A stretch of DNA of 27,415 bases from Clostridiales bacterium (GCA_004558025.1 SFEG01000020.1:1-27415), one strand, 5' to 3'. Counted from the first letter of the stretch, positions 5,523-13,272 are shown. Numbers and translations are program-made. The notes: generated by a model not told the origin, from the sequence alone.

Positions 5523-7202
5523 TTATTCGTGACCGTGATCGGGGTAGTGGACGTGCAGAAGCTCGTGAGCTCTGCCGCGCAGCATGGCGTAAACTCCGTC
5601 AAGTGCGGTGTTTTGCTCGGAGGAGCGCAGCGTGCAGTCCTCGTCGGCGATGAATATGCCGCGGTTGCGAACCTTCTTCTGAGCAAGACATGCTTCGGGC
5701 TGACCGCCGCCGCCGATACATCCGCCGGGGCAAGCCATGATCTCGACAAAGTGGAAGAATTCTTCGCCGCTTTCGATCTTTTCAATGAGCTTATCGGCAT
5801 TGCCGAGGCCGCTTGCAACGGCTATCTTAAGCGTCAAATCACCGGCCTTGACCTCAAATGCCTTAATACCCTCAAGCCCGCGCACGCCGCATTCGGCAAC
5901 GCTTGCTATCTGCTCAGTGGTGACTGTTCCGAGAACGTGGCGGATAACAGCCTCCGTTACGCCGCCGGTGACGCCGAATATGACGCCGGCGCCGGTGTAC
6001 TCGGCGAAGGGATCGTCGGGCTGAGTGTCGGGAAGCTCGGCAAAGTCAATGCCGGCCTCCTTTATCATCCTCGCAAGCTCCTGAGTGGTCAGCACAAGGT
6101 CAATAAGCCTCTCGCCGTCCTTTACGAGCTCGGGACGCGCGGCCTCTGCCTTCTTCGCCGTGCAGGGCATGACAGCGACCGAGTACAGCTCATCGTCGGT
6201 GTAATGCTGCCTGAGGATAGCGCCGAACATCTCCATCGGCGAGCCGCAGGTGGAGACCTGGGGCATGAGCTCGGGGTGCATGTTTTCAACGTGCTTTATC
6301 CAGCCGGGGCAGCAGGAGGTGAACATGGGAAGCTTTGCGCCGGACTTGAGCTTTTCCATGAACTCGGCCGATTCCTCCATGATGGTGAGGTCAGCCGTCA
6401 GCGAGGTATCGAAAACATAATTTGCACCGAGCATCTTGAGCGCGGTGACTATTTTGCCCATAACAGGCTGCGAGGCCGGAAGGCCGAATTCCTCGCCTAT
6501 GCCGACGCGAACGGCCGGTGCGACCTGGACCGCGACCTTCTTCGTTGGGTCGTATATCGCCGACCAGAGCTTTGAGACCTCGTTTTTGATGACGATAGCG
6601 CCGGTGGGGCACACTGCCGCGCACTGACCGCAGCTTACGCATTTTGTATCCGCGAGCTTATTTTCAAAGCCGCAGGAGATATAGGTCTCGATGCCGCGCT
6701 CGGCGAAACCGACGGCATGTATGTTCTGAACCTCCGAGCACATTCTCACGCATTTTCCGCAGAGTATGCACTTTGAAGGATCGCGCACGAGGGCGGGGGA
6801 GGAGTCGTCGATCGGAAGCTTGCAGTAGTCGTTTGCAAAGCGGATGTTCGTGACGTTATAGCGGTGGGCGTAGGTCTGAAGCTTGCACCTGCCGGATTTT
6901 TCGCAGGTCGTGCACTCTGCCCTGTGTCCCGCGAGCAGCAGCTCGAGGATCATCTGACGGTGCTTTCTGAGGCGGGCGGTGTTGGTCTTTATGACAAGGC
7001 CGTCCTTCGGCTGCATGGAGCAGGCTGCCTCAACGCCGCCGCGGTCGTTTTCAACAACGCACAAGCGGCAGCCGCCGTATATCGAGAGGCTTTCGCAGTA
7101 GCAGAGATTGGGGATGTCGATATGATGCTTGAGGGCTACCTCAAGTACGTTGCGTTCATTTTCAAATTCGCAGCTTATGCCGTCTATGACCATGTGCTTC
7201 AT
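5523..7202 (-). CDS. hydA: [FeFe] hydrogenase catalytic subunit HydA (trimeric, electron-bifurcating type)
   Basis: The 559-residue cytoplasmic enzyme reduces protons or oxidises H2. From the N-terminus it has a plant-type 2Fe-2S domain (Cys34, 45, 48, 61), a His-Cys 4Fe-4S site (His93, Cys97, 100, 106), two 4Fe-4S motifs (Cys145/148/151/155 and Cys188/191/194/198) and the H-cluster domain. All three H-cluster signatures are intact: TSCCPGW at 295-301, MPCTAKKAE at 345-353 and EIMACPGGCIGGGGQP at 487-502, with cluster ligands Cys298, 347, 491, 495. The C-terminus ends in the usual LLHVHY segment without an extra cluster domain. The start at 7202 has GGAGG 9 bases upstream and lies 4 bp after hydB. 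With hydB and hydC it predicts a hydrogenase that couples NAD(H) and ferredoxin to H2. Confidence 0.97.
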   Translation of the reverse strand: MKHMVIDGISCEFENERNVLEVALKHHIDIPNLCYCESLSIYGGCRLCVVENDRGGVEAACSMQPKDGLVIKTNTARLRKHRQMILELLLAGHRAECTTCEKSGRCKLQTYAHRYNVTNIRFANDYCKLPIDDSSPALVRDPSKCILCGKCVRMCSEVQNIHAVGFAERGIETYISCGFENKLADTKCVSCGQCAAVCPTGAIVIKNEVSKLWSAIYDPTKKVAVQVAPAVRVGIGEEFGLPASQPVMGKIVTALKMLGANYVFDTSLTADLTIMEESAEFMEKLKSGAKLPMFTSCCPGWIKHVENMHPELMPQVSTCGSPMEMFGAILRQHYTDDELYSVAVMPCTAKKAEAARPELVKDGERLIDLVLTTQELARMIKEAGIDFAELPDTQPDDPFAEYTGAGVIFGVTGGVTEAVIRHVLGTVTTEQIASVAECGVRGLEGIKAFEVKAGDLTLKIAVASGLGNADKLIEKIESGEEFFHFVEIMACPGGCIGGGGQPEACLAQKKVRNRGIFIADEDCTLRSSEQNTALDGVYAMLRGRAHELLHVHYPDHGHE

Positions 7203-7206
7203 ATCA

Positions 7207-9084
7207 TCATACCTCCTTTATCGCGTGCTTTGGGCAGCCGTTCTTGCATTCGCGGCACTTGATGCACTTTTCGGGGTCGATCTTATGCGGCTTGCGCAGC
7301 TCGCCGGTGATAGCGCCGACAGGGCAGTTGCGCGCGCATTTTGTGCAGCCGATGCACTTGAGCGGGTCGATCACCATCGTGCACAGGCTGCGGCATGCGC
7401 CGGCCGGGCACTTCTTATCAACGATATGCGCAACGTATTCGTCTTTGAAATACTTGAGTGTGCTGAGCACGGGGTTCGTCGCAGTCTTGCCGAGGCCGCA
7501 CAGCGAGCAGGTCTTTACGACGCTTGAGAGCTCCTGGAGCATGTCGATATCCTCGATCTTGCCCTCGCCGTGGGTTATGCGCTCAAGTATTGCCTGTATC
7601 TTTGGTACGCCCTCGCGGCAGGTAGCGCACTTGCCGCAGGACTCCTTTTTCGTGAAGTTCATGAAGAAGCGTGCTATCTCGACCATGCAGGTATCGTCGC
7701 CCATTACGACGAGGCCGCCGGAGCCGATGATCGCGCCGATGCGCTTTGTCGACTCAAAATCGAGCGGCAGATCGAGGTGCTCCTCGGTCAGACAGCCGCC
7801 GGAGGGGCCGCCGATCTGAACGGCCTTGAATTTGCCGTTTTTGACGCCGCCGCCGATGTTGAAGACTATCTCGCGCAGGGTCGTGCCCATGGGGACCTCG
7901 ATAAGACCCGTGTGTTTTATATTACCCGTCAGGGCGAAGGCCTTCGTGCCGGTGCTGGTCTCGGTGCCTATGCCGCGATACCATGCCGCGCCGCGCTCGA
8001 TGATGGGCGGAACGTTTGCAAAGGTCTCGACGTTGTTGAGCGAGGTCGGAGCGTCAAACAGACCCTGGTCAACGCTTCTCGGCGGCTTTGTTCTCGGCAT
8101 GCCGCGCTCACCCTCGATGGAGGCCGTCAGCGCCGAGCCCTCGCCGCAGACGAAAGCGCCCGCACCGCGGTTTATGTGCAGCCTGAAATTCTTGCCCGAG
8201 CCGAGTATGTTCTCGCCAAGTATTCCGTGAGCCTCATCGTCGGCTATCGCCATTTTAAGGCGCTCGACGGCGAGGGGATACTCTGCGCGAACATAGATGT
8301 AGCCCTCATCGGAGCCCGTTGCGATGCCGGCGATTATCATGCCCTCGATCATCCTGTGCGGGTCGCCCTCCATGATTGAGCGATCCATGAACGCTCCAGG
8401 GTCGCCCTCGTCACCGTTGCAGACGATGTATTTGACGGGAGCATCCTTGTGCGCGGCGACCTGCGCCCACTTCTTGCCGGTCGGGAAGCCCGCGCCGCCT
8501 CTGCCGCGCAGCCCCGATTCGGAGACCTCGGCGATTATCTCGTCGGGAGTCATGTCGAACAGCGCCTTTTCAAGGGCGGTGTAGCCGCCGACGGCGATGT
8601 ATTCCTCAACGCTTTCCGCGTTTATATGTCCGCAGTGCTCAAGCGCAACGCGGGTCTGCTGCTTGTAGAAGGGGATATCCTCCTGACGGACATAGCTCTC
8701 GCCGTCCTCGTGATAAACAAGGCGGTCTATGACCTCGTCGTTGAGGATAGTTTTCTCGACTATCTCCTCACAGTCATCGACTGTGACCTTTATGTACAAA
8801 AGACCCATGGGCTCAATGCGCATCAGAGGTCCCATCTGGCAGAAGCCGTGGCATCCGCTGTGCTTCAAGCCGACCGATTCATCGTGGCTTTCATGCTGTA
8901 AAACAACGTCTACGCGCAGTCCGCGCTCCTCCATGAGCTGCTTCATCCTGTCGTAAACCTTCAGGGATCCGCCGGCGACGCAGCCGGAGCCGCCGCAGAT
9001 GACCACCTGCTTATACTGACAGTCGAGAGCCTTTTTAAATTCCTTGCGGCATTCGATAAGCTGCTGTCTGCTTTCAATCCTCAT
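7207..9084 (-). CDS. hydB: HydB, NuoF-like NAD(H)- and flavin-binding subunit of the trimeric hydrogenase
   Basis: The 625-residue protein is the diaphorase-like subunit. It opens with a thioredoxin-fold 2Fe-2S domain (Cys30, 35, 78, 82), then the NuoF core with GRGGAGFPTGKKW (194-206) and NGDEGDPGAFMDRSIMEGDP (223-242) for FMN and NADH, and the 4Fe-4S ligands CGKCATC (483-489) with Cys529. The C-terminus carries two ferredoxin-type 4Fe-4S motifs (Cys577/580/583/587 and Cys607/610/613/617), the arrangement found in HydB of bifurcating hydrogenases rather than in complex I NuoF. Its ATG overlaps the hydC TGA as ATGA and GGAGG precedes it within hydC, so the two are translationally coupled. Confidence 0.97.
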   Translation of the reverse strand: MRIESRQQLIECRKEFKKALDCQYKQVVICGGSGCVAGGSLKVYDRMKQLMEERGLRVDVVLQHESHDESVGLKHSGCHGFCQMGPLMRIEPMGLLYIKVTVDDCEEIVEKTILNDEVIDRLVYHEDGESYVRQEDIPFYKQQTRVALEHCGHINAESVEEYIAVGGYTALEKALFDMTPDEIIAEVSESGLRGRGGAGFPTGKKWAQVAAHKDAPVKYIVCNGDEGDPGAFMDRSIMEGDPHRMIEGMIIAGIATGSDEGYIYVRAEYPLAVERLKMAIADDEAHGILGENILGSGKNFRLHINRGAGAFVCGEGSALTASIEGERGMPRTKPPRSVDQGLFDAPTSLNNVETFANVPPIIERGAAWYRGIGTETSTGTKAFALTGNIKHTGLIEVPMGTTLREIVFNIGGGVKNGKFKAVQIGGPSGGCLTEEHLDLPLDFESTKRIGAIIGSGGLVVMGDDTCMVEIARFFMNFTKKESCGKCATCREGVPKIQAILERITHGEGKIEDIDMLQELSSVVKTCSLCGLGKTATNPVLSTLKYFKDEYVAHIVDKKCPAGACRSLCTMVIDPLKCIGCTKCARNCPVGAITGELRKPHKIDPEKCIKCRECKNGCPKHAIKEV

Positions 9085-9569
9085 AACTTCTCAGCCTCCC
9101 TCAATTCCTGGATGAGAGCATGCGCCTTTTCGGGGGTCATGGAAGCGTGAACAACGTCGTTAACCGTGCACACCGGCGCAAGGCCGCAGGCGCCCAGGCA
9201 TGAAACGCGCTCGATGGTAAACAGTCCGTCCTCCGACATGTGATCGTCGGGCTTAAGGCCGGTAGCCTCGTAGAGCGCTTCCTGAACATCGTCGGACTTC
9301 CTGACGTGGCATGCAGTGCCGTTGCATACCTTTATGATGTACTTACCCTTTTCGTTCATCGAGAAATTCTCGTAGAACGTCGCAACGCCGTAGAGCTCGG
9401 CTTCGCTTTCGCCGATTTTTTCGGCGACGTACTTAAGCGCATCCTTCGGCAGGAATTTATACTCGTTTTGGATCTCCTGCATGATAGCAATGACCCTGGT
9501 CTTATCGCAGCCGTACTTCCCTAATACGCTGTCGATAAAGCCGAAATCAACCTTTACCAATTCAATCAT
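9081..9569 (-). CDS. hydC: HydC, NuoE-like 2Fe-2S subunit of the trimeric hydrogenase
   Basis: The 162-residue protein matches the NuoE/24-kDa thioredoxin-like ferredoxin family: an N-terminal helical bundle (IAIMQEIQNEYKFLP), the GVATFYENF motif, and four cluster ligands Cys82, Cys87, Cys124 and Cys128 in VCNGTACHV and SCLGACGLAP. It passes electrons between HydB and HydA. It is the first gene of the hyd operon. The start is uncertain: the ATG at 9569 has AAAGG immediately before it, too close for ideal initiation, while a TTG three codons later would be 9 bases from the same AAAGG. Either way the conserved domain is complete. Confidence 0.93.
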   Translation of the reverse strand: MIELVKVDFGFIDSVLGKYGCDKTRVIAIMQEIQNEYKFLPKDALKYVAEKIGESEAELYGVATFYENFSMNEKGKYIIKVCNGTACHVRKSDDVQEALYEATGLKPDDHMSEDGLFTIERVSCLGACGLAPVCTVNDVVHASMTPEKAHALIQELREAEKL

Positions 9570-9615
9570 CCTTTCTATGGTTTCACTGTAACACTTTAAT
9601 GCTTTGCTGATTTTG

Positions 9616-9644
9616 ATTATAAGTAAAAATAATTTTTGTGTAAA
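9616..9644 (-). promoter_or_regulatory. Promoter of the hydCBA operon
   Basis: The minus strand has TTTACA (9644-9639), a 17-bp spacer and a perfect TATAAT (9621-9616). Transcription would begin near 9609, about 40 nt before hydC. The surrounding 9585-9830 stretch is very AT-rich and contains no convincing gene. Confidence 0.75.
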
Positions 9645-9871
9645 GAATAGTTTGAAAATTGTTAATATCAGACGGACCCAAAAGTGCACCCGATTTTTGA
9701 TGTGATATACAGAAAGCGCGGAAAATGTCCAGCAAATTAAATGCAAATTTAGCGGAAATGACGATGAAAATGAAAAAACTTAATGCACTTTCAACAAAAA
9801 GCGCAACGAATTTAGGGAGGTGTTGACTTTTGCACCGCAAAAAAATAAATTACCCTCTCAGCGGAAAAAAG

Positions 9872-9899
9872 CTTGACAATACGGGGGCCTCGGATATAA
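9872..9899 (+). promoter_or_regulatory. Consensus promoter of the Crp/Fnr-ABC transporter operon
   Basis: A perfect TTGACA (9872-9877) and perfect TATAAT (9894-9899) are separated by 16 bp. Transcription should start near 9906, about 38 nt before the regulator gene. Such a strong promoter implies that control comes from a repressor or from downstream events. Confidence 0.85.
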
Positions 9900-9914
9900 T
9901 AAAATCACAAACTA

Positions 9915-9926
9915 TCTCATATGAGA
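9915..9926. promoter_or_regulatory. Perfect 12-bp palindrome, candidate operator
   Basis: TCTCATATGAGA is a perfect inverted repeat about 10-20 bp downstream of the predicted start site of the regulator operon. This position suits a roadblock or autorepressor site. The adjacent Crp/Fnr-type regulator is the obvious candidate to bind it, but the sequence differs from the classical TGTGA-N6-TCACA site. Confidence 0.5.
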
Positions 9927-9943
9927 CAAAAATGGAGGGCAAT

Positions 9944-10618
9944 ATGAAGCTGAGCGAGGCACAGCTTTCATTGCTTCAGCAGACGGGCATTTTTTATGCC
10001 GTTCCCTTGTCGACGATAAAAAAGATCGCCGCCTCGCCGGACTGCGAAGTAAAAAGCTATAAAAAAGGGCAGCTGATATACAGCACGACTGAGTTTTCCC
10101 GCAGCCTCGGAGTTGTGCTCTCGGGAAGCCTCAGGGTAACAAAGGAAAACGCGGGCGGACATGCCATGATAATGAGCACGCTCACTCCGCCGTCTCTGTT
10201 CGGCGCGGCAGCGCTTTTTAACGACGAGGCAGAGTACGCTACGGATATAAGCGCCCTGAGCGATGCCGAGATCGTATTCTTCGCTCAGCGCCTTGTGCAG
10301 CGCATGATGCGTTTTGATCTGCAGATCGCGGAAAACTATATAAAATATCTGTCAGAAAGGATACTGTTTTTAAACAGAAAGCTGTACCTTCTGAGCTCCG
10401 GCACCGCTGAGCAGCGCCTTGCAAGCTTCCTTTCGGATAATCTGCCCCTTGGGCAGGCTGCCGAGCTTCCCATGCCGCTAAGCAAGCTCTCGCTTGCGCT
10501 GAACGTCTCGCGTGCCTCGCTGTACCGTGCCTTTGACGCGCTCACGGAGAGCGGAGCTGTAGTAAAAGAGGGAAGAAAAGTCTGTATCAATGACGCCGAA
10601 AGGCTCAAAAAAATATGA
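9944..10618 (+). CDS. Crp/Fnr-family transcriptional regulator
   Basis: The 224-residue protein has an N-terminal cyclic-nucleotide-binding-like beta barrel (about residues 15-120; VLSGSLRVTKE at 58-68, SLFGAAALF at 84-92), a long dimerisation helix (about 120-150), and a C-terminal winged helix-turn-helix (LSKLSLALNVSRASLYRAF at 179-197). It lacks the N-terminal cysteine cluster of FNR, so direct 4Fe-4S oxygen sensing is unlikely; Cys34 and Cys214 are the only cysteines. The ATG at 9944 follows GGAGG by 5 bases. It lies 9 bp before the ABC transporter lipoprotein gene and diverges from hydCBA, so it may control the importer, the hydrogenase, or both. The effector is unknown. Confidence 0.88.
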   Translation: MKLSEAQLSLLQQTGIFYAVPLSTIKKIAASPDCEVKSYKKGQLIYSTTEFSRSLGVVLSGSLRVTKENAGGHAMIMSTLTPPSLFGAAALFNDEAEYATDISALSDAEIVFFAQRLVQRMMRFDLQIAENYIKYLSERILFLNRKLYLLSSGTAEQRLASFLSDNLPLGQAAELPMPLSKLSLALNVSRASLYRAFDALTESGAVVKEGRKVCINDAERLKKI

Positions 10619-10627
10619 GGTGAAAAA

Positions 10628-11635
10628 ATGAAAAGACTTATATCACTTATCCTGGCCGTGCTCATGCTCGCATGTCTGTTTACGGGCTGCGCGAACAATG
10701 CCCCGGAACCCACCGAGACTCCGGCGGCCGCGGAGGATCCCACGACTATTCGCGTCGGCGCGATGACCGGCCCTACCGCCATGGGTATGGTGAAGCTCAT
10801 GGATGAAAGCGACAAGGGCGAGAGTGCAAATAAATATGAATTCTCGCTCCAAACCGAGGCCACGGCGTTTGCCCCGGCGCTGACGAAGGGCGAGATCGAC
10901 ATCGCCGCAGTTCCCGCAAACCTTGCGTCCGTTATCTATAACAACACCGACGGCGGCATAAAGGTCCTTTCCGTATGCGCCACCGGCGTACTCTACATCG
11001 TCGAACGCGGCGACAGCGTAAAGAGCTTTGCAGACCTTGCAGGGAAGAAGCTCTACGCCACCGGCGAGGGCGCGACCCCCGAGTTCGTGCTGCGCTATCT
11101 GTTCAAGGCAAACGGCTTAGAGGGCGACAAGGCTCCCACAATCCAGTGGTGTGCCGACACGACCGAGGCGCTGTCCTATATAATCCAGGACGAGAGCGCC
11201 ATAGCAATGCTGCCGCAGCCCTTCGTCACCGCGGCTCAGACCAAGGTCGAGGGTCTCAGAGTTGCGCTCAACCTCAACGAGGAGTGGCAGAAGGTAAACG
11301 ACGGCGCGTCCATGGCCACCGGTGTTATCGTTGTGCGCACGGAGTTTGCCGAAAAGCACCCTCAGCAGCTTGAAAAGTTTATGCAGGAGTACGCCGAGAG
11401 CGTCAAATTCGTAAACGAAAACACCGAGCAGGCCGCCGAGCTTATCGGAAACTACGAGATAGTCAAGACTCCCATCGCGCTCAAGGCTCTGCCTTACTGC
11501 AACATCTGCTGCCTCACCGGCGATGAGCTCAAGGACTGCCTGAACGGATATCTGTCGGTGCTTTGCGATATGAATCCGCAGTCGGTCGGCGGCAAGCTGC
11601 CCGACGACGGGCTGTATTATGCAGCAGAAAAATAA
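10628..11635 (+). CDS. NitT/TauT-type ABC transporter substrate-binding lipoprotein
   Basis: The protein starts with a lipoprotein signal ending LFTGC (Cys21) and a Pro/Thr/Glu-rich linker. The rest matches the NMT1/TauA-like periplasmic-binding fold: RVGAMTGPTAMGMVKLM at about 42-58, EIDIAAVPANLASVIY, SVKSFADLAGKKLYATGEGATPEFVLRYL and LPQPFVTAAQ. The C-terminus NPQSVGGKLPDDGLYY is shared by a clostridial subgroup of these proteins. It captures a small solute outside the membrane and hands it to the permease encoded next. Related systems import sulfonates, nitrate, pyrimidine precursors or metal cofactors; the ligand here is not deducible. A Cys-rich PYCNICCLTG segment near residue 290 is unusual. 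The gene overlaps the permease gene by 17 bp. Confidence 0.88.
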   Translation: MKRLISLILAVLMLACLFTGCANNAPEPTETPAAAEDPTTIRVGAMTGPTAMGMVKLMDESDKGESANKYEFSLQTEATAFAPALTKGEIDIAAVPANLASVIYNNTDGGIKVLSVCATGVLYIVERGDSVKSFADLAGKKLYATGEGATPEFVLRYLFKANGLEGDKAPTIQWCADTTEALSYIIQDESAIAMLPQPFVTAAQTKVEGLRVALNLNEEWQKVNDGASMATGVIVVRTEFAEKHPQQLEKFMQEYAESVKFVNENTEQAAELIGNYEIVKTPIALKALPYCNICCLTGDELKDCLNGYLSVLCDMNPQSVGGKLPDDGLYYAAEK

Positions 11636-12371
11636 GCTCGGCAAGGCACTATCCGTTGTGTTCGTGCTGTTGCTGTGGCAGATCGCCGCGGCGGCAGTCG
11701 ACCAAAGCATACTGCTCGTATCGCCTGTCGACGTTGCCGTTCGACTGACGACGATATGGCGGGTTGAGGGCTTTTTATCGTCGATATGGTTCAGCTTTTA
11801 TCACATCGCGGGCGGCTTTCTGCTCGCTCTTGTGACCGGCGTTGTGCTCGCGGCGCTGTCCGGGCGCTTTCCGTGGATCGAAACAGCGCTATGGCCGTTT
11901 ATGATAACGGTCAAGACCGTGCCGGTCGCGTCGTTCGTGGTCATATGCCTGATATGGCTATCGGCGCAGAACCTGTCCGTTTTCATATCCTTTCTCATCG
12001 TGCTGCCGGTCGTTTACGGCAATGTGCTCGAGGGTATAAAAAGCGAGGATAAGAAAATGCTCGAGGTCGGGCGTGTGTTCAACATGCCGGCGTTAAAGCG
12101 CATATTGTATATCCATATGCCGCAGCTCAAGCCGTTTATACTCCCCGCGTGCGCAACGTCGCTGGGCATGTCGTGGAAGGCGGGAGTCGCGGCCGAGATC
12201 ATCGGAACGCCCGACGGCTCCATCGGCAAGCAGCTTTATTATGCGAAAATTTATCTCGATACAGACGATCTTCTGTGCTGGACGGTCATCATCGTCATAA
12301 TAAGCGTTGTGTTTGAAAAGCTGTTCATGCTGCTCGTGCGCAAGGCTTATGCAAGATTGGAGCGTGCGTGA
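11619..12371 (+). CDS. NitT/TauT-type ABC transporter permease
   Basis: The 250-residue membrane protein has about six hydrophobic segments and the BPD_transp_1 signature of the SsuC/TauC/NrtB permeases. The coupling (EAA) loop is EGIKSEDKKMLEVGRVFNMPALKRILYIHMPQLKPF, which docks onto the ATPase, and GMSWKAGVAAEIIG follows as in the family. It forms the membrane channel of the importer. The start at 11619 lies inside the lipoprotein gene, with only a weak upstream purine run, suggesting translational coupling. The stop overlaps the ATPase start as TGATG. Confidence 0.92.
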   Translation: MQQKNKLGKALSVVFVLLLWQIAAAAVDQSILLVSPVDVAVRLTTIWRVEGFLSSIWFSFYHIAGGFLLALVTGVVLAALSGRFPWIETALWPFMITVKTVPVASFVVICLIWLSAQNLSVFISFLIVLPVVYGNVLEGIKSEDKKMLEVGRVFNMPALKRILYIHMPQLKPFILPACATSLGMSWKAGVAAEIIGTPDGSIGKQLYYAKIYLDTDDLLCWTVIIVIISVVFEKLFMLLVRKAYARLERA

Positions 12372-12934
12372 TGGAGCTTAAAAACGTATGTAAAAGCTTT
12401 GGCGAGAACGATGTACTGCGCGATGTGAGCCTCGTTATCCCGAAGGGCAGCCGTGTCCTTATCTCCGCGCCCTCCGGGCGAGGAAAAACGACGCTTCTGC
12501 GCATCATGATGGGGCTTGAAAAGCCTGATTCGGGAGAGATCATAAATAGACCGCGGAGTCAGGCTGCTGTGTTCCAGGAGGACAGACTGCCGGAGGAATT
12601 CACGCCCGTAAACTGCGTGAAAATGACGGCCGCCCACGGCGTAACGAAGGATATTATCCGCGAGCATTTGCGCTCCGTCGGACTCGAGGGGCACTGCGAT
12701 AAACCGGTATCCCAACTGTCGGGAGGCATGCGCCGCCGCGTCGCGACGGTTCGTGCGGTGCTCAGCAGTGCGGAGACGGTGTATTTCGACGAGCCATTCA
12801 CAGGTCTTGACGAGGACACAAAAAAGCGAGTTATAGACTATATCTTAACTAACTGCGAGGGCAGAATGCTCATATTCGTAAGCCACTGTCCGGACGACGC
12901 GGCATTATTAAACGCAAAAGAGATCCGTATTTAA
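12371..12934 (+). CDS. ABC transporter ATP-binding protein of the NitT/TauT-type importer
   Basis: The 187-residue ATPase is short but has every core motif: Walker A APSGRGKTT (the first Gly of the P-loop replaced by Ala), Q-loop AVFQEDRL, signature LSGGMRRRVA, Walker B TVYFDEPFTGLD, and the H-loop LIFVSH. SsuB/TauB relatives are usually 230-260 residues, so this one lacks the usual C-terminal extension. The ATG at 12371 is preferred over the adjacent GTG because GGAG lies 8 bases before it and it overlaps the permease stop. It completes the importer started by the lipoprotein and permease genes. Confidence 0.92.
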   Translation: MELKNVCKSFGENDVLRDVSLVIPKGSRVLISAPSGRGKTTLLRIMMGLEKPDSGEIINRPRSQAAVFQEDRLPEEFTPVNCVKMTAAHGVTKDIIREHLRSVGLEGHCDKPVSQLSGGMRRRVATVRAVLSSAETVYFDEPFTGLDEDTKKRVIDYILTNCEGRMLIFVSHCPDDAALLNAKEIRI

Positions 12935-12945
12935 CGGATCTCTTT
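12917..12945. terminator. Terminator of the ABC transporter operon, usable in both directions
   Basis: A perfect 12-bp stem, AAAGAGATCCGT (12917-12928) with ACGGATCTCTTT (12934-12945), overlaps the ATPase stop codon. It is followed by AAATTTATT on the plus strand and by TTTTGCG on the minus strand, so it could also end the minus-strand RNA predicted next to it. Confidence 0.75.
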
Positions 12946-12954
12946 AAATTTATT

Positions 12955-13169
12955 ACGGGCGGAGCCGGTATCGGCTCCGCCCGCTTTGAAGGGAGTGTAG
13001 CATATGTTCGTTAGCTCGGAAATAGTTAGGAAGGGAGAATTACAAAACATGTGCCTGTTTTGATAACGAGTAGAGGACACTTATATGTGGCATAGCAAAT
13101 AACGAACATAAGTATAACCGCGTTCAGTGCCGCTATATGCGTGAGAGACCTGAACTGCGAAAGTCTACG
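12955..13169 (-). ncRNA. Predicted structured small RNA of unknown class
   Basis: This stretch has no plausible protein gene but lies directly downstream of a very strong minus-strand promoter and ends in a GC-rich hairpin. Reading 5' to 3' on the minus strand, a first hairpin pairs 13150-13159 with 13119-13127 (CGC(A)GTTCAG with CTGAACGCG). A perfect 11-bp helix then joins 13100-13110 with 13003-13013 and encloses 86 nt, including a 7-bp hairpin at 13043-13062. The GC hairpin at 12957-12982 follows. Expected length is about 215 nt, or about 255 nt if it ends at the next terminator. It does not show tmRNA, RNase P or SRP landmarks that I can recognise; 6S RNA is possible by size, but the required end-to-end closing stem is not convincing. 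Confidence 0.6.
12957..12982. terminator. GC-rich hairpin at the 3' end of the predicted small RNA
   Basis: GGGCGGAGCCG (12957-12967) pairs perfectly with CGGCTCCGCCC (12972-12982) around a 4-nt loop. U-tracts on either side are poor (GTAATAAATTT on the minus side), so it may be a stabilising 3' hairpin with termination completed at the neighbouring hairpin. Confidence 0.6.
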
Positions 13170-13175
13170 CGACTG

Positions 13176-13203
13176 ATTATAGCATATTTTGCGCTATTGT
13201 CAA
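13176..13203 (-). promoter_or_regulatory. Strong extended -10 promoter for the small RNA
   Basis: The minus strand has a perfect TTGACA (13203-13198), a 16-bp spacer ending in TGC, and a perfect TATAAT (13181-13176). TG-C before the -10 hexamer makes it an extended -10 promoter. The start would be near 13169. No open reading frame with a ribosome binding site follows it. Confidence 0.85.
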
Positions 13204-13272
13204 TACAAAAACAGAAAAACATTTTTACATATTTTTGGCGCGTGTCATAAATATATCAAAGATTTTAAGCAT

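Noticed and set aside
9659..9665. TTGTTAA half-site of the redox repressor Rex upstream of hydCBA
   Set aside because: The required second half TTAACAA at the right spacing is missing, and the region is so AT-rich that one half-site is expected by chance.
9583..9840. 85-codon minus-strand frame upstream of hydC
   Set aside because: It runs through the hydC promoter and AT-rich intergenic DNA, lacks a good ribosome binding site and has a low-complexity, hydrophobic composition expected from such DNA.
13003..13110. LexA-like CGAACATA half-sites in the arms of the small RNA helix
   Set aside because: The half-sites are about 90 bp apart and neither has a proper partner; they are better explained as the two strands of the RNA helix.
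12955..13169. tmRNA, RNase P RNA or 6S RNA as the identity of the small RNA
   Set aside because: There is no tRNA-like end or tag frame, no RNase P consensus, and the two ends share only about 4 bp, too little for the closing stem of 6S RNA. 6S remains the least unlikely known class.
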